Source: Aquatica leii | Taxonomy: Eukaryota; Arthropoda; Insecta; Coleoptera; Lampyridae | Reading direction: 5' to 3' | DNA length: 64,000 nt | NCBI GenBank assembly: GCA_035610365.1 | Contig: CM069433.1 | Location: 174,608,882 to 174,672,881 of the forward strand | Part shown: in pieces, positions 46,361 through 57,665 of the stretch | Position numbering within the stretch: position 1 is the first letter of the stretch | How the letters are laid out: each line of letters opens with the position of its first letter | Made by a program: the position numbers and the translations under genes | Notes under the pieces: generated by a model | The model's database searches: none | What the model saw: the letters and a program-made list of their open reading frames with translations, nothing else | What the model was told of the DNA's origin: nothing

Positions 46361-46467
46361 CAAGAGTCGAAAGTAAGAAATAGCATAACGAACGTTAATG
46401 CGACGCGAGGCCGTACGGCCGAGCGTTGCATGTGAGTGGGTTATGCTATGATCCTTTCGACAAGAGT
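46361..46467. mobile_element. 93-bp palindromic mini-transposon with 7-bp target duplication
   Basis: CAAGAGT occurs at 46361-46367 and again at 46461-46467. Between them the sequence is an imperfect palindrome: CGAAAG, then ATAGCATAAC on the left, and GTTATGCTAT, then CTTTCG on the right. The centre is GGCCGTACGGCC, a perfect 12-bp GC palindrome. The design of inverted termini inside a short direct repeat is that of a MITE. The family is unknown. Confidence 0.6.
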
Positions 46468-47166
46468 AATGTACATTATTTTTCCGTAAGCTTTTATAAA
46501 ATTACATTCTTTTTTGGAAAAATAAGATAAAAACCTACAGAAATATAATGTTGGTACTACATCGTTTTTCTTCAACTTTAACTGAATTTCTAGATTTTTA
46601 AAATGATTTTTTCACCTGTCGTATACTCGTTCTAATATATTAATTGACTTTGAACACTTATTTTTATGTAGATTCTTAGTTTTCATTTTGCCACCCTAAA
46701 ACTTTTTTCGTTCATTACGTAACTACACTAACGAACGAATATTGACGTTTGCGATGTTGGCAGCACAAAAATAGAATTATATTTTTACAGTATGGTTGCT
46801 TAGTTGATGCTAAATTACCTTTTATTCTTATCATTATGTTCTTGAGCATATTTTGAACCAAAGCTGCAAAAATCTTTTCAAGATTCTCTTTCAGAACCAG
46901 AGGACATCGCGGATAAATCAGTACTGTAACTGTCAAATTGCACTTGCAACAATGAAGCGTCACGTGTACTTAAAACGATATTTTTTCTCGATTTTGCCGT
47001 CATCTATGAACATGCAGAATGTTTGATACAACAGGTTTCTACAAAAACGCATTTTGTACAAAATATCGCTTGGAACTCTATGGTTCTCAAAACTCAATAA
47101 CGTCAAGTAGGTTTGAGATCTTTCACAATTGCTGCTAGTTACTGTGAAGAATCTATAATAAACATA
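46468..47166. other. Spacer, no supported gene
   Basis: Holds one minus-strand frame of 82 codons (46715-46963) with no domain. Nothing else was recognised. Confidence 0.5.
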
Positions 47167-47167
47167 A

Positions 47168-47341
47168 TTGAAAGTTTTGAAGTGGATTGATGGAGTTGTT
47201 AATAGGACGACTATTACATCATTATTAACAGTTAATCCTGACGATCCTGCAATAACCGATGCAGGTAATTACAAGTTGAAAGTTGCTGGAATTTCCATAT
47301 CAAGTAATAAGAACTGCACATTTAATATTTATTTAAAATAA
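47168..47341 (+). pseudogene. Possible exon or fragment with Ig-like strand motif
   Basis: The frame runs 57 codons to a TAA at 47339-47341. It reads LLTVNPDDPAITDAGNYK, then LKVAGISISS and NCTFNIYLK. D-AGNYxLxV resembles the F strand of an immunoglobulin fold, in which Asp, Gly and Tyr are conserved, and there are potential N-glycosylation sites (NRT, NCT). A possible acceptor (ATTGAAAG) lies at 47174. No Cys pair or neighbouring exon was found, so it may be a stray exon or chance. Confidence 0.25.
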
Positions 47342-48334
47342 AAATGATATTGGTTGTTTATCTCACATGTGTAAATTACAAATACAACTTTCTTTAAAAA
47401 TGATGATGTCATTGGTTTAATAGCAGCTTTAAAGCACTTCAGTGATTTAATGTTGGGATTTCACAGGGCCAAGTTCTACTTCTTGTTTTGGCTCTCAAAG
47501 AGAGACTAGGACAAGGCCTAAGTCTGGGTGTTTAACTACGACGCGGTTTAAGCAGAAAGTCGCTTATAATCATAAATATTGGGGCAGCGAAACGTACATA
47601 CAAAGCACCCAGCCATAAGAATATGACAACACTTTGCATGCCAGCAAAAAATTTTAATTACTTACTACTTTCTTGTGCACTATAGAAACAAAATTTAATT
47701 TGTTAAAAAAAAAATTAGATGCGCCAAGGTAGGATCCCAATATACATAATGGCTTGTTGTTGCATTATGCAGAATGACATCTTAGAAGCAGACTTTCGCT
47801 TGGACAACAAAAAAAAGAGGTAGGCTATGTCAAAAATTAACTATTTGATCAATTTAGTTACAATTAAACAACACAATTTCCATTTTACACGCAAATAAAT
47901 ACTTTTCTGATTTATTCAACTAGTCGTTTACCACATACTTGAACTTCCGCTTCAATTTCAACAAGCTAGATTAGTTATAGTCATTCAAAACTTTGAAAAT
48001 GTACATCGTTTAAGATAATTTCATGTCGATCTAAATTTAAGAGTCAGAACTTGCTTAAATTTATAGTACCCCTTTCTAATAAAAAAAGATAATCGAAATT
48101 GGTCAACGTGGTAAAGAATTATTACTGTCTCTTTTTTGGGACTCCACATTAATTTAACTCCGTTTCTACAAATCCTTGTAAATTTAACGTTATTGTAAGC
48201 TCTATCTAGCAGGATTTTCATTACCTCTTATGTCGCCACCATTGTTTGCTAAGCTCAAAACCTCCTATGTCTGTCATGTGCGCAGCGTGATTTAATCTTA
48301 CTGAAGTAAAGTGTGTTTTGTGCGGTAAACAAAC
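47342..48334. other. Spacer, no supported gene
   Basis: Only short frames and AT-rich sequence. The last 70 bp may be the 5' UTR of the following repeat ORF. Confidence 0.5.
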
Positions 48335-50180
48335 ATGGACAAATTTACAAAGAATACGGTAAGAGTTGTCTATTTTTATGTAATTTATAATTCTTTTACA
48401 TTGCTTATGCATTTATGTTACTTAATTTAGTGGTTTATTCTGTTCAGTAGACTTACAAGATTTTGATGCTTTGTGAATGGTTACTATTTTGTAGCCATTT
48501 AATAGTTAGGAGTTTGATTGTAGTTATTAGATTATTAAACAAATAAGTTTGTTGATAAATTAATATAATTGAATTTAGTTGATTTTCATTCTCAGTCCTG
48601 GGTGATGAATAAATAAACTGGGATTTTTGGTCCGTTTCCTAGGAAACACTGCTGGAAAGAGGACCAAAAATGCCAGTTTGTTTATATTTTTATTTTACGC
48701 ACACAGCTGACGTGAGTCTTACTGCTAATAGCAAAGAGTGAGTTTACAAAAACCAAATTAAATCAAAGTTAAGTTAAATAATAATAAATTCAATATTCTC
48801 AATTTTGATTGGTTGTTCACCAAAATTTAACCAATCACGTAACAGATTAACTTTAATTTTTATTAAATATTTATTTTACTGTCTATTAACTTACTCTAAT
48901 ATATTAAGTTTTTTTTAAAGGTTAATTTAACCTCTAGAGGACAGTATCTAGTTTTCTTGGTTACTATGGGTAATAATTCAAAGAACTGTAATTATATCCC
49001 AAAGAATCACATCTCTAATGACCTGAAGCCTCATCATGGAGAAGTAGCCTTAGTAGAAAATGATAATCGAGGTGATAAATGCTATTAAGCTAGTGATACT
49101 TCCAGTACTACAGACAAGTCAAATCACACGGAAAATTTGAACAAGAAACAAAAAATAAGGCATCAAGATGCAGATATGAGAAAAATCCTGATAGACAAAG
49201 AAAGTTGTAGAAACGGAAGAAAACATAAACTTGATTTAAGATTTTTTTAGCGTAAAAAAATATAAAAGAATTTTTAATATGTACGTATTATGGTAAAACT
49301 TTTATGTCTAAAATAAAAGCCTGATGCATATGCCTAGAGTAGGAATGTTCATAAATCAAACAGAAAAAAAAGGTTATGCCTTTAAAGGAATGTCTAAAGA
49401 TAAAAATGAAAAATGTGTTGCAAAGAAAAACCGAGATGTTCGTAAAATTAAAGCTAGATGCAATTGTAAACATATTACACGTGACAGAAAAATTAAACGT
49501 GGAATTTTTACTAAAGAATACAGACAAAACAATTTCAAAAAGTTCTGGCGCAACATGAATTGGCAACAGAGAAAAGTATATGTTGCAAGTCTTGTAGAAA
49601 CGGTCTCTCCCAAAGACAAGAAACATCCGATGATGAGGTATCACGTAGAACAAAAACTTGTTAGAATATGCAAAACTATGTTTATAAACACATTGTGTAT
49701 AGGTAGTTAGACTTTACAAAATTAGGCACAATCTTTACAAACAGACGTGTCACTTATTAATAGTAACGAGGGCAAAAGAAAGAGCATAAAATTTGAAAAA
49801 AAGAAAAGTTGTTTGAAAGAATTGTTCCAGCAGTTACCAAAGATGAAGTCACACTACTGTCAGGCCTTCTCAAGTAAATTATATTTAAAACCCGTTTGGA
49901 ATTAAAAACGTGCTTAATATCAAGGATATTCGCAGAACTGTAACACAAGTATACTACGAGGTGCAATATGGATGGATTTTTTAAAAACTTTTCCAAGATA
50001 AATATTATACTTTGATCCGTCCCGGTTTTAAAACAGGCGATTCAACCGTGAAAGATCTTTGTGTAATACAATATAGGCTAGACGAAACAATTCGTTAAAA
50101 ACCAAGATTTTCAAATGAGTGGAACATTCCTGAAAAAAACAGCAATTAAAAAAAAGAGCTGCAGAGTTTGGTAACATAGA
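48335..50180 (+). pseudogene. Second uncharacterised repeat-associated ORF, spliced and broken
   Basis: Exon 1 (48335-48358) encodes MDKFTKNT and ends in a good donor (G|GTAAGAG). An acceptor (TTTTTTTTAAAG) at 48920 joins in phase 0 to SRGQYLVFLVTMGNN and VENDNRGDKCY before a TAA at 49086. Frame 49324-49710 holds YAFKGMSKDKN, ARCNCKH, FKKFWRNMNWQQRKVYVASL and RICKTMFINTL, and after stops PKMKSHYC near 49837 followed by SSKLYLKPVWN. I recognise the FxxFW...RxYVxxLV, VCKxMFxxTL and FPKxxSHYxR series as a repeat family abundant in insects; its class and function are unknown to me. Several stops make it a pseudogene. Confidence 0.6.
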
Positions 50181-50765
50181 ATCTATATACAAAGAACAGA
50201 CGCCTATTAGGAAAACTAAGTTTGACCATCTCCAACAGTTAAAACGTGGGATTTGCCATACGTTGCTGATTAATTATATTAATTCAAAAACACCTATGTC
50301 TATCTTTGTTCTAAGTTTTTTGATGCAATAATTTTCAAGTCTTTTTTTATAAAGAATATTAAAAAATGTATTTTGTTTTATTACAACAAATCTGAGTTAA
50401 TATTTTTATTATTGTAATAACTTTCGTTTTGTTATTTTAAGACAGGAGAAATGTTTTTCTTGTAAAATTATTCCACACTGGCTTAAGAGCTTTTGATAGT
50501 AAACCGGCGATATATATATAAATTTTGATCTCATCCTTTACATTATTTTGTTGCTTTGCGTCATTGTTATTTCTTCTCTTTGCACCACTACTGTGGTTAC
50601 AAAATTAAAAATTAGGTCATAGAAATAAACGTTATGCATTTTATCAATAATTTTAAATGACAGCTATGGGATCTGAGAACAAGAATTTTGGTCACTCTGG
50701 TTAACATACAAAACGCATCTTTATTTTACTTACTAGAAAAAATAAAGTATAACTAAATATAAATT
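50181..50765. other. Spacer between two repeat ORFs
   Basis: Contains further scraps after about 50180 that may belong to the preceding repeat ORF, and no independent gene. Confidence 0.45.
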
Positions 50766-51032
50766 AAAATAAATGTAATGAAAAAGTAGATCTCTGAAGA
50801 GTCATCTTGTATGGATGCATCTGCAGCCATAATATGTTGAATTAACTCATTTCTGGTATGTCGTTTATTTAAATACACTAAACTTTTTATGTGTGCCTAA
50901 AGATAACAGTCAAGAGGGGTTAGGTCTGATGACCATAGATAATCCACCAGACAGAAAAGTTGTTATTTAGATATTCTTTCCCATTTACACTCAAATAAGG
51001 TGGTACGCCATCTTGTTGTAACAACATCCTCC
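50766..51032 (-). pseudogene. DUF4817/mariner-like transposase, C-terminal DDE part
   Basis: The minus strand from about 51030 reads MLLQQDGVPPYLSVNG, then EYLNNNFSVWWIIYG; after a frameshift SSDLTPLDCYL, one stop, AHIKSLVYLNKRH and RNELIQHIMAADASIQ. The QQDGAPPH (second Asp), FPxRWIGR and SPDLTPLDFFLWGxxKSxVY (third Asp) series is typical of the insect IS630/mariner-like family that carries DUF4817 at its N-terminus. It is a complement, not the missing part, of the copy at 13096-13479. The segment between 51032 and the following repeat is lost. Confidence 0.75.
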
Positions 51033-51084
51033 ATTAATATTGGCATTTAATTTTGAAACAAAATCATAGTAGTTATTCTAAAAC

Positions 51085-51265
51085 GGAAGTATTATTAAAA
51101 GATGTTTAAATAAATAAGTGACTAACGCGTGTGTTCGAGATAAATATAACGGAGTTCCAGCGTAGTGCCTACACTTTCAGATAAACAATTTCGTGTAGTT
51201 AGAAAACATGTAAATATTTTTTATAAATAAATTAGTTTTAAAATTTGTTACAATATTTTACAACT
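51085..51265 (+). repeat. Dispersed repeat, copy 2 (first copy 7768-8045)
   Basis: Contains AAATAAATAAGTGACTAACG, GAGATAAATAT, AACATGTAAATATTTTT and TATAAATAAATTAGTTTT in the same order as copy 1. The heat-shock elements present before copy 1 are absent here: the upstream neighbour is the transposase fragment. Confidence 0.55.
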
Positions 51266-51958
51266 TTTAGTTTTGTCTAATTACTTTTGATTAAACTTAT
51301 AACGTTTACGTTTCATGTGTGTATTTTTTAGTAAAAAAACTTATTATTTTAGACACAACTTTTAAAATAATATAGACTGGTTATATCAACCAAATAAAAA
51401 ATAATTTTAATAGAAAATTTTATATAGAGTATACAAACAAAGCTACAAAAATGAAAGCTTATGTTCTTGAAATATTTCAACTGGCATTCAAGGCAATGAT
51501 TTGGTTCGATTTAACTGTCACAACTTAACTGTAGAAATATACTGCGAAATTTAACATGGTTTAATACACACAAAATAATGTTTAATAAATTTAAATTTTA
51601 AATAAAATGTCAAAAACATCAATTCTGCGTTTGAAAAGTTTTATTTTAATTTAATTGTAAAAAAATCTAAATCCATAAAATGTAAAACATAACTTAAGCG
51701 TTTATTTACTGTAACAAATGAAAGATTTTACTTGTAAATTACTATTACAGTAAGTTTTTTGTAATTTGAGTTTCAACAAGAAAAAATAGTCTGTAAATGG
51801 GTCTATTTAAATTTTTATAAAACGACGCATACTTTATGTTCGTTACTCTAAAAAAAAACCATAACGCTAATTAAATGCTCAATTTTATTGTTTACACGAA
51901 TTATTATAGTTCTATACAAACTTTTATATAAAAAATAAAAACAATATCTGTTTTGTAG
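51266..51958. other. AT-rich spacer downstream of the GGT gene
   Basis: No ORF or repeat recognised. Confidence 0.55.
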
Positions 51959-51964
51959 TTTATT
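51959..51964 (-). terminator. Poly(A) signal AATAAA of the GGT gene
   Basis: The minus strand reads TAATTAAAATAAACTAC here, 57 nt after the stop codon at 52021-52023, a normal distance for a short insect 3' UTR. Confidence 0.5.
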
Positions 51965-52020
51965 TTAATTAAGTTATTGCCACTTGTAAATTAATATAAT
52001 TAACATAATAAAAATAAGTT

Positions 52021-54301
52021 TTAATATTGTAATGCAACTTGTCCTCCACGTCTCGGATCGTAACTACCGTATACAGATTTTCTCTTTCTTGCCAAAGCCG
52101 TTACTGCTGCAAATCCATCTGGAATTGCAATGTCGAGCTTATGCCCACGCTTCATAAGACCTTTAAGTATTTTCTGTAAATAAAAAGATTTACGAACAGG
52201 TTTATAGTTGTGTAAAAAATACTTCGCAAAAACCGTATTCTGTCATGATGTGCATAGGAATAAGTTGGTGAAGAAGGCGTCTTGATGACATTGCTTCTCC
52301 CAACGGTTCTTGAAAAAATATATGCCTTAAAATAACCTAAAATTTTAACGTTATCTAAATCTAGCAGTTGTAAAGTTATGTAAATACCAAAGCAACTTCG
52401 GTAGTAATTTTAGAACCTCCAGCTCCTCCTATTCCTAACACAACATTTCCGCATTTGTCTAATAGTATGGACGGTGCCATTGATGATACGGGACGCTTAC
52501 CAGGAGCAATAAAGTTTTCCTGCGAAGGAGGTAAACCGTACATATTGTAAGCGTCAGGTAAGGAAAAATCGTTAATTTCGTTATTGAGTATTATGCCAGT
52601 GCTTTCAGAAACGAAGCCTGCACCAAAACTAAAATAAACATTTTTGTAACAAATACAAATACTAAAATTCATTTTACTTATGATTTATTGTACTTGTGGC
52701 CGATACCGCATCTCCATTTGATGCGAATACAACGATATTAGCAGTTCCATGATCATTTGGATTGTAACTTGATGCACCGTAATAATCCGGATTTGATTGT
52801 GTATTTTCGCTAATACGGTCTCTCATATTTACTGCATATGGTTTAGAAGTTAAATTTTCTATTAACTGTAATATATTATAATAATGTAAAAATTGTTAAT
52901 GTTATTGTATTTACTGTCTCGACATCAGGAACAAATCTTGAATCTCCTAGATGTGTTCTGGCTCCGTATCCAAACTTCATGCTTTCTATAATTTTGTGCC
53001 AATTATCAACAGTATTAATATTTCTCAAGTCGAGACAATCATCAAGGATGTTAAGCATTAAAATTAAAATTGCACCGGACCCCGGAGAATTAACTGTGTA
53101 TAAAGTGTGATTATTTGGTAAAGTTGTTGTTAGTGGTCTATCCCACAGAGGTCTAAATATTAAAAAAAACTGTAAATGTATACAACAAAATTTAAAAAAA
53201 AACATTACTCATAATTGTTCATATCTTCGAGGGATATAATTCCATGTTTTCGTTGAATGTCGTCTACAAAATCATTAGTCAATTCACCATTGTATAAAGC
53301 ACTTTCGCCGTGTTCAGCTATTTTTTCCAAAGTTTTTCCCAGTTTTACATTTTTTATAATTTGTTCTGATTGATAAGGTTTGCTTGTTTTTGGGTTTATA
53401 TACAATTTTCTATACAATGTTTATTATGAAACACAAGAATAAAATAATATGTGATATACTTTAATTCTTCATCAGCGTTTAGTTGTTCTTCTTCTGCTGC
53501 AAATACACCTTCCATAAAAGATGTTACCTTAAACCCGTATTTGGCAAAAATTGACGCCGGTTTAACTAATTCTGCCCAAGGTAATTTGCCGTACTCTTGA
53601 TGAGCACACCAGTACCCGCGTATTTCACCAGGGACACAAACAGATAAACCACCTTCGGTTAATTATAGTATAAATTAAATTGTTTATAAAAAATAATACC
53701 TTTTTCAGATAATTCTACTTGTCCTTCAAACATATTTTCAGTTGCTGCACCTGGTGCAGTTTCTCTAGCGTTTAAAGTTTTTATTACTTTGTTATTGGCA
53801 TCATACAACGTCATCAAGAAACCGCCTCCTATTCCCATTATATGAGGAAGCATTACTCCTTCGCATAACAAAGTAGCAATTGCTGCATCGACTGCTGAAC
53901 CACCTTTTGCTAAGATATCTCTTAAAAATGTATAAGCTTTTTAGTTGATAAGATATAATCTAACATTTAAAAAGAATACCTTCCGACTCCGGCACTTAGA
54001 GGAGAATTGCTCACGACCCCACCGCGAGCACAAGTACAAGTACTAAAAAATATAAAAAATGATAACACAATTTTGCTTAAGATAAACGTTTCTTACTGTG
54101 CACAGTTACGACCGACATTCTTTGGTGTTTCAGTTTTCTTTGATCCACAAGCACAATTATCCGCTGGTATTATGAGAAGAGTGATAAGCGAGTAAAGTAG
54201 TTCTCTACAAATTTAAATAAATATTTAATTAATTTACATTAAAAATCGACAAGCAGTTAATTCACTATCGTTACTTACTTGTTTTGAAAGACACCAAACA
54301 T
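52021..54301 (-). CDS. GGT: Gamma-glutamyltransferase (glutathione hydrolase), complete, 11 exons
   Basis: Exons on the minus strand: 54301-54279, 54204-54097, 54042-53980, 53920-53700, 53652-53460, 53409-53209, 53152-52915, 52865-52678, 52628-52388, 52336-52223, 52173-52021. All introns are GT-AG, 47-74 bp, and the phases close to 1743 nt (580 residues plus TAA). Residues 9-21 form a hydrophobic signal peptide or membrane anchor, so the enzyme should face the outside. Landmarks are [16 protein letters not shown] (64-79), [15 protein letters not shown] with Arg117 for the gamma-glutamyl carboxylate, the autocleavage site before catalytic Thr390 in [18 protein letters not shown] (426-434), GKRPVSSM (455-462) and the GAGG oxyanion segment (480-483). 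The family cleaves the gamma-glutamyl bond of glutathione. Unusual: five Cys between residues 25 and 48. No lesion was found. Confidence 0.95.
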
Positions 54302-54950
54302 AATAATTTTTTAGTTTTATGATTTTAACGTATACAAAAATTTTGATGTAAAATAAAATGAATGATATTTTAACACAAATGTCAAAAATGTATATACTTA
54401 CTGTCACATTTTTTTTTGTTTTACCACAATCTTTTGTTAAAGGATTTTGTATCTCAAAAGCTTTTTTAATGTTTATAAATTCTTGTATGAATTGATATAA
54501 TATAAAAACATTTTTAATATCCGTTTGCTGACTGTTTTAATTAATTTAATTAAAATTAAATTAGTAAAATCTTGTAGTGTTTTGCAATGTTGTCAATCCT
54601 ATTATTGAAATCTCAAAAACACACGATTTACAATGGCATTATGAAAAATAGCATATGTTCTGTAATATATCTCCTGTATATATACTTTTTGTTTATCGGT
54701 ATCATTTTTGAGAGAAGCAGATTTTGTATTTTTTGTGTATTTACTGTTATTTGATTGTTAAAATTTTGCTAATTTTAAAAAAAGGTCATTTGCCACAGAT
54801 GGTTTGTACAACTCTGTTTCGTATATTTTATATCATTTGATTTATCTTATGTAGAAAATTACATATTATTTCAAAAATATTTTTATTGTTGAGAGATAGA
54901 AGTTAAGCAATATTAAGAGGCAGTGCGCAGAGGCGGAGTAGAGAAAGAGA
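54302..54950. other. Upstream region of the GGT gene
   Basis: AT-rich. On the minus strand AGTATATACATT near 54395 could serve as a TATA element about 95 bp upstream of the start codon. No ORF. The GC-richer GGCAGTGCGCAGAGGCGGAG at about 54919-54938 lies beside the end of the BEL element and could belong to either neighbour. Confidence 0.4.
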
Positions 54951-54954
54951 GGTG

Positions 54955-57665
54955 TTCATTTTATTAGGGTTGCTGAACTTAACTTTTTTATTTTTTCTTT
55001 ATAACATGATGCTTGGACGAATTTTACCATTTCCATTAAAGAATCATTTATCTCAGATGTAGTTAAATAACTACGATTGCGGTTTATGCCTTTTGTTTTA
55101 ATATTTAAGATAAACCTTCTAACATAAGATCAAATTCTTAAAATTTTGGTAAATGACGAAACTTTATTGATGAGATCATTTTCTGGTACACTGGCTAATA
55201 AATTAATTTGATTTTTTAATTCAGGTAAGCTATCATTTACCGATATACCTCGAGAAGGCCATTTCGATTCATGTTCTCATAAGAACTGGGGACCTTTACG
55301 CCAAAGACTTTCACCGCCCATAGCAGAAATTGTTGCACTCCTAGAAATTAAATTCGCTGGACTGTACTGCGTAGGAACGTTGTTGTATTTTTGCGATTCT
55401 GTTTGCTACAAAAACTTTGAATCTGTTCGTTATTGATTTTATCCAAACAAGAGCGATTTGAGTATGGTGGATGCTTGTTTGAGTATAGCGATTTGGAACA
55501 CAAAAGTGAAACTCGCACTCCGTTAGAATTGACGGAACGGATGAAAACACAAGTACCGTAGGCCACTGTACTAGCGTCTGCAAAGCCGTGCAATTGAATG
55601 TCAAATTGATTTAACAATAAGAATGTTCGAGGAATTGAAACCTTGTTAATTTGTTGCAGTTTTTTAGTTAGTGAAACAAATTTAATCGAAAATTTCGGAG
55701 GAAGCTCCGAGTCCCAATCTAACCGTTATGTCCAAACTTGTTGTACTAGAATCTTTCCGCGCACAATTAATGGCGAAACCAAGCCAAAAGGATCAAATAA
55801 TTTAGATATCATAGATACAATAATACGTTTGGTAACTTTAGAATGTGGTAAATCTAGAATGAATCAGAAATATAAAGTATCAGAATTTGGATTCCACTTC
55901 ACACTTAACGCTTTCGTGTTTTCGCGATTTTGAGTTGGAACTGTAAAACATCCAGTAGAATTTTCATCTTCCTTTGGTAATACAACAGAATCATTTGATA
56001 AAAATTTTCTCAACGGAATGTTTGCTTGAGTCAATATCGAACTAACTTGATCACGTAATCTTATTGCATCATTTGAGATAAGAACTGTTGAGCAGCTTCC
56101 GGATATTGAAAAATGTTTTCAAAGGCTAAGCGTTGCAAAGATTTAGTGGTAAGATACGAAGAACTTTTTAATCCATAAGTAACAGTATTAAGTTTGTAAA
56201 TTTGAAGGGCATCTTGAGGGTTTTTTCTCCACAAGATACATTGATAGCACCGCTGAACAGGATTAAGAAGAATTTGCCTATACATTTTTTTGCAATCAGC
56301 TACTACTGCACTTGGAAACTTCTAAATCGAAGAAAAATAGAATATAAAGACTCTTTGTAAGTAGACCTAAAAGTTGGCAATCATTTAAGGATGTACCCTT
56401 GTATGTAACCGCGTTACCGTCAAATACCACTCTTAGTTTCGTGGTTAACGAGTTTTCGCGAACAACTTCAATGTGAGGTAAGAAATATTTAACTAAATTT
56501 TTATTAGCCATAGGCAGAGGCGTCACATGTTGTAGACGAATATATTCTGTCATAAAATCTGAATAAAGAGTTTTAAATTAAGGATGCTTTAGAAGACGAC
56601 GCTCTAAAGAAGTAAATATAAAAAATGCAATATCAAACGAGACACTATAAAACGTCTCGTATGATTTCTAGCAACATTATCGTAAAAATGTTGCTCGCAG
56701 AATTGCTCTTCATTTGATAAAAGAAAAAAAAAAGATTTGTGAATGAGATTTTGTCGTTCGTTTTTGTAGTACGGATAGGATTAAGGCAACCCGTCACTAA
56801 ATATCTTAACTTAACTGCAAGACTGAAAGATTAGTACCCAGCGAGATTTGTTCGCTGCATAGAAGATGATAAAAATGAGCTGTTCCTATCAATAGGTCGA
56901 TGTTATCTGGTACATTAAATTAGAGTTTATGTTTAGTTGGTAACCGTTGTGAACGGATTGTAGCTCTAAACGTACGGAGTCAGTTAGATTGATGGTGGCG
57001 GAGTTAAGTCCTGCAATTTAAAACGATACGTTTTCTTTAGGTAAATTTAATTTTAACGCTAACCTTTTAGAAAGTAAATTTTGCCGTGCACCATTGTCCA
57101 GAATTCCCTTAACTAAATGCATACGACCTCGGAAATCTTAAACGTAAACTTTTATGTCGACAGTAGAGTAATAGATCTGTTTTTGATAGTTCGACATGTG
57201 TGTGAAGTGGTTTATTGCAAGTTCTAGATTTAAAATTAGATCTACAGGGTTTGTTTTCATCGTGTTGCAAACAATTTCGACAAAGATGCAAATTCTGAAT
57301 TTTTTGTAAACGTGATTCAGGGTTTAATTTTTTTAAACTTTCACAATGCTGAATAGCATGTTGCCCTTTACACAACACACAAGAAAAAATCTTCTGTTTA
57401 TTGTTAGTGGTTGCAAGTATTTCGTCATTCGTGATTCTTAAAAGGTTTAAAGTACTTCCCCGATTTGCCTTCTACTACATTGTCTATGTCTATGTCTATT
57501 AGAAACTTAACTGTTTCTTTTAAGAACTCGATAACCTTACTAATTGTTAGAACTTCATTAGAGTGAGATTGCTTAAATTTTTCTCTAGAGTTGCTATCAA
57601 TTTTATTAGAGACAATAAATGCTAAAAAGGCCACCGCTAGTTGCTCGTCGGTGATATGTGACGGA
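54955..57665 (-). mobile_element. Second BEL/Pao element, internal region, broken
   Basis: Minus-strand order from 57665: gag end (ITDEQLAVAFLAFIVSNKI and FKQSHSNE), zinc knuckles (SCVLCKGQHAIQHC, LHLCRNCLQHD), retropepsin (ILDNGARQNLLSKRLA near 57090), reverse transcriptase (KYFLPHIEVVRENSLTTKL, 56553-56296; KLNTVTYGLKSSSYLTTKSL, 56285-56061), IPLRKFLSND, the RNase H/Pao region (GFADASTVAYGTCVF) and a degraded stretch up to 54955. The YVDD block is missing: the frame passes from AAQQFLSQMMQ to VSSILTQANIPL. The protease DSG reads DNG. Gag N-terminus and integrase are absent. Stops and shifts are frequent. Confidence 0.85.

Noticed and set aside
49288..49653. 121-codon minus-strand frame
   Set aside because: Shadow of the plus-strand repeat ORF, which has the recognisable motifs.
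54007..54195. Plus-strand 62-codon frame
   Set aside because: Antisense to GGT exons 2 and 3.
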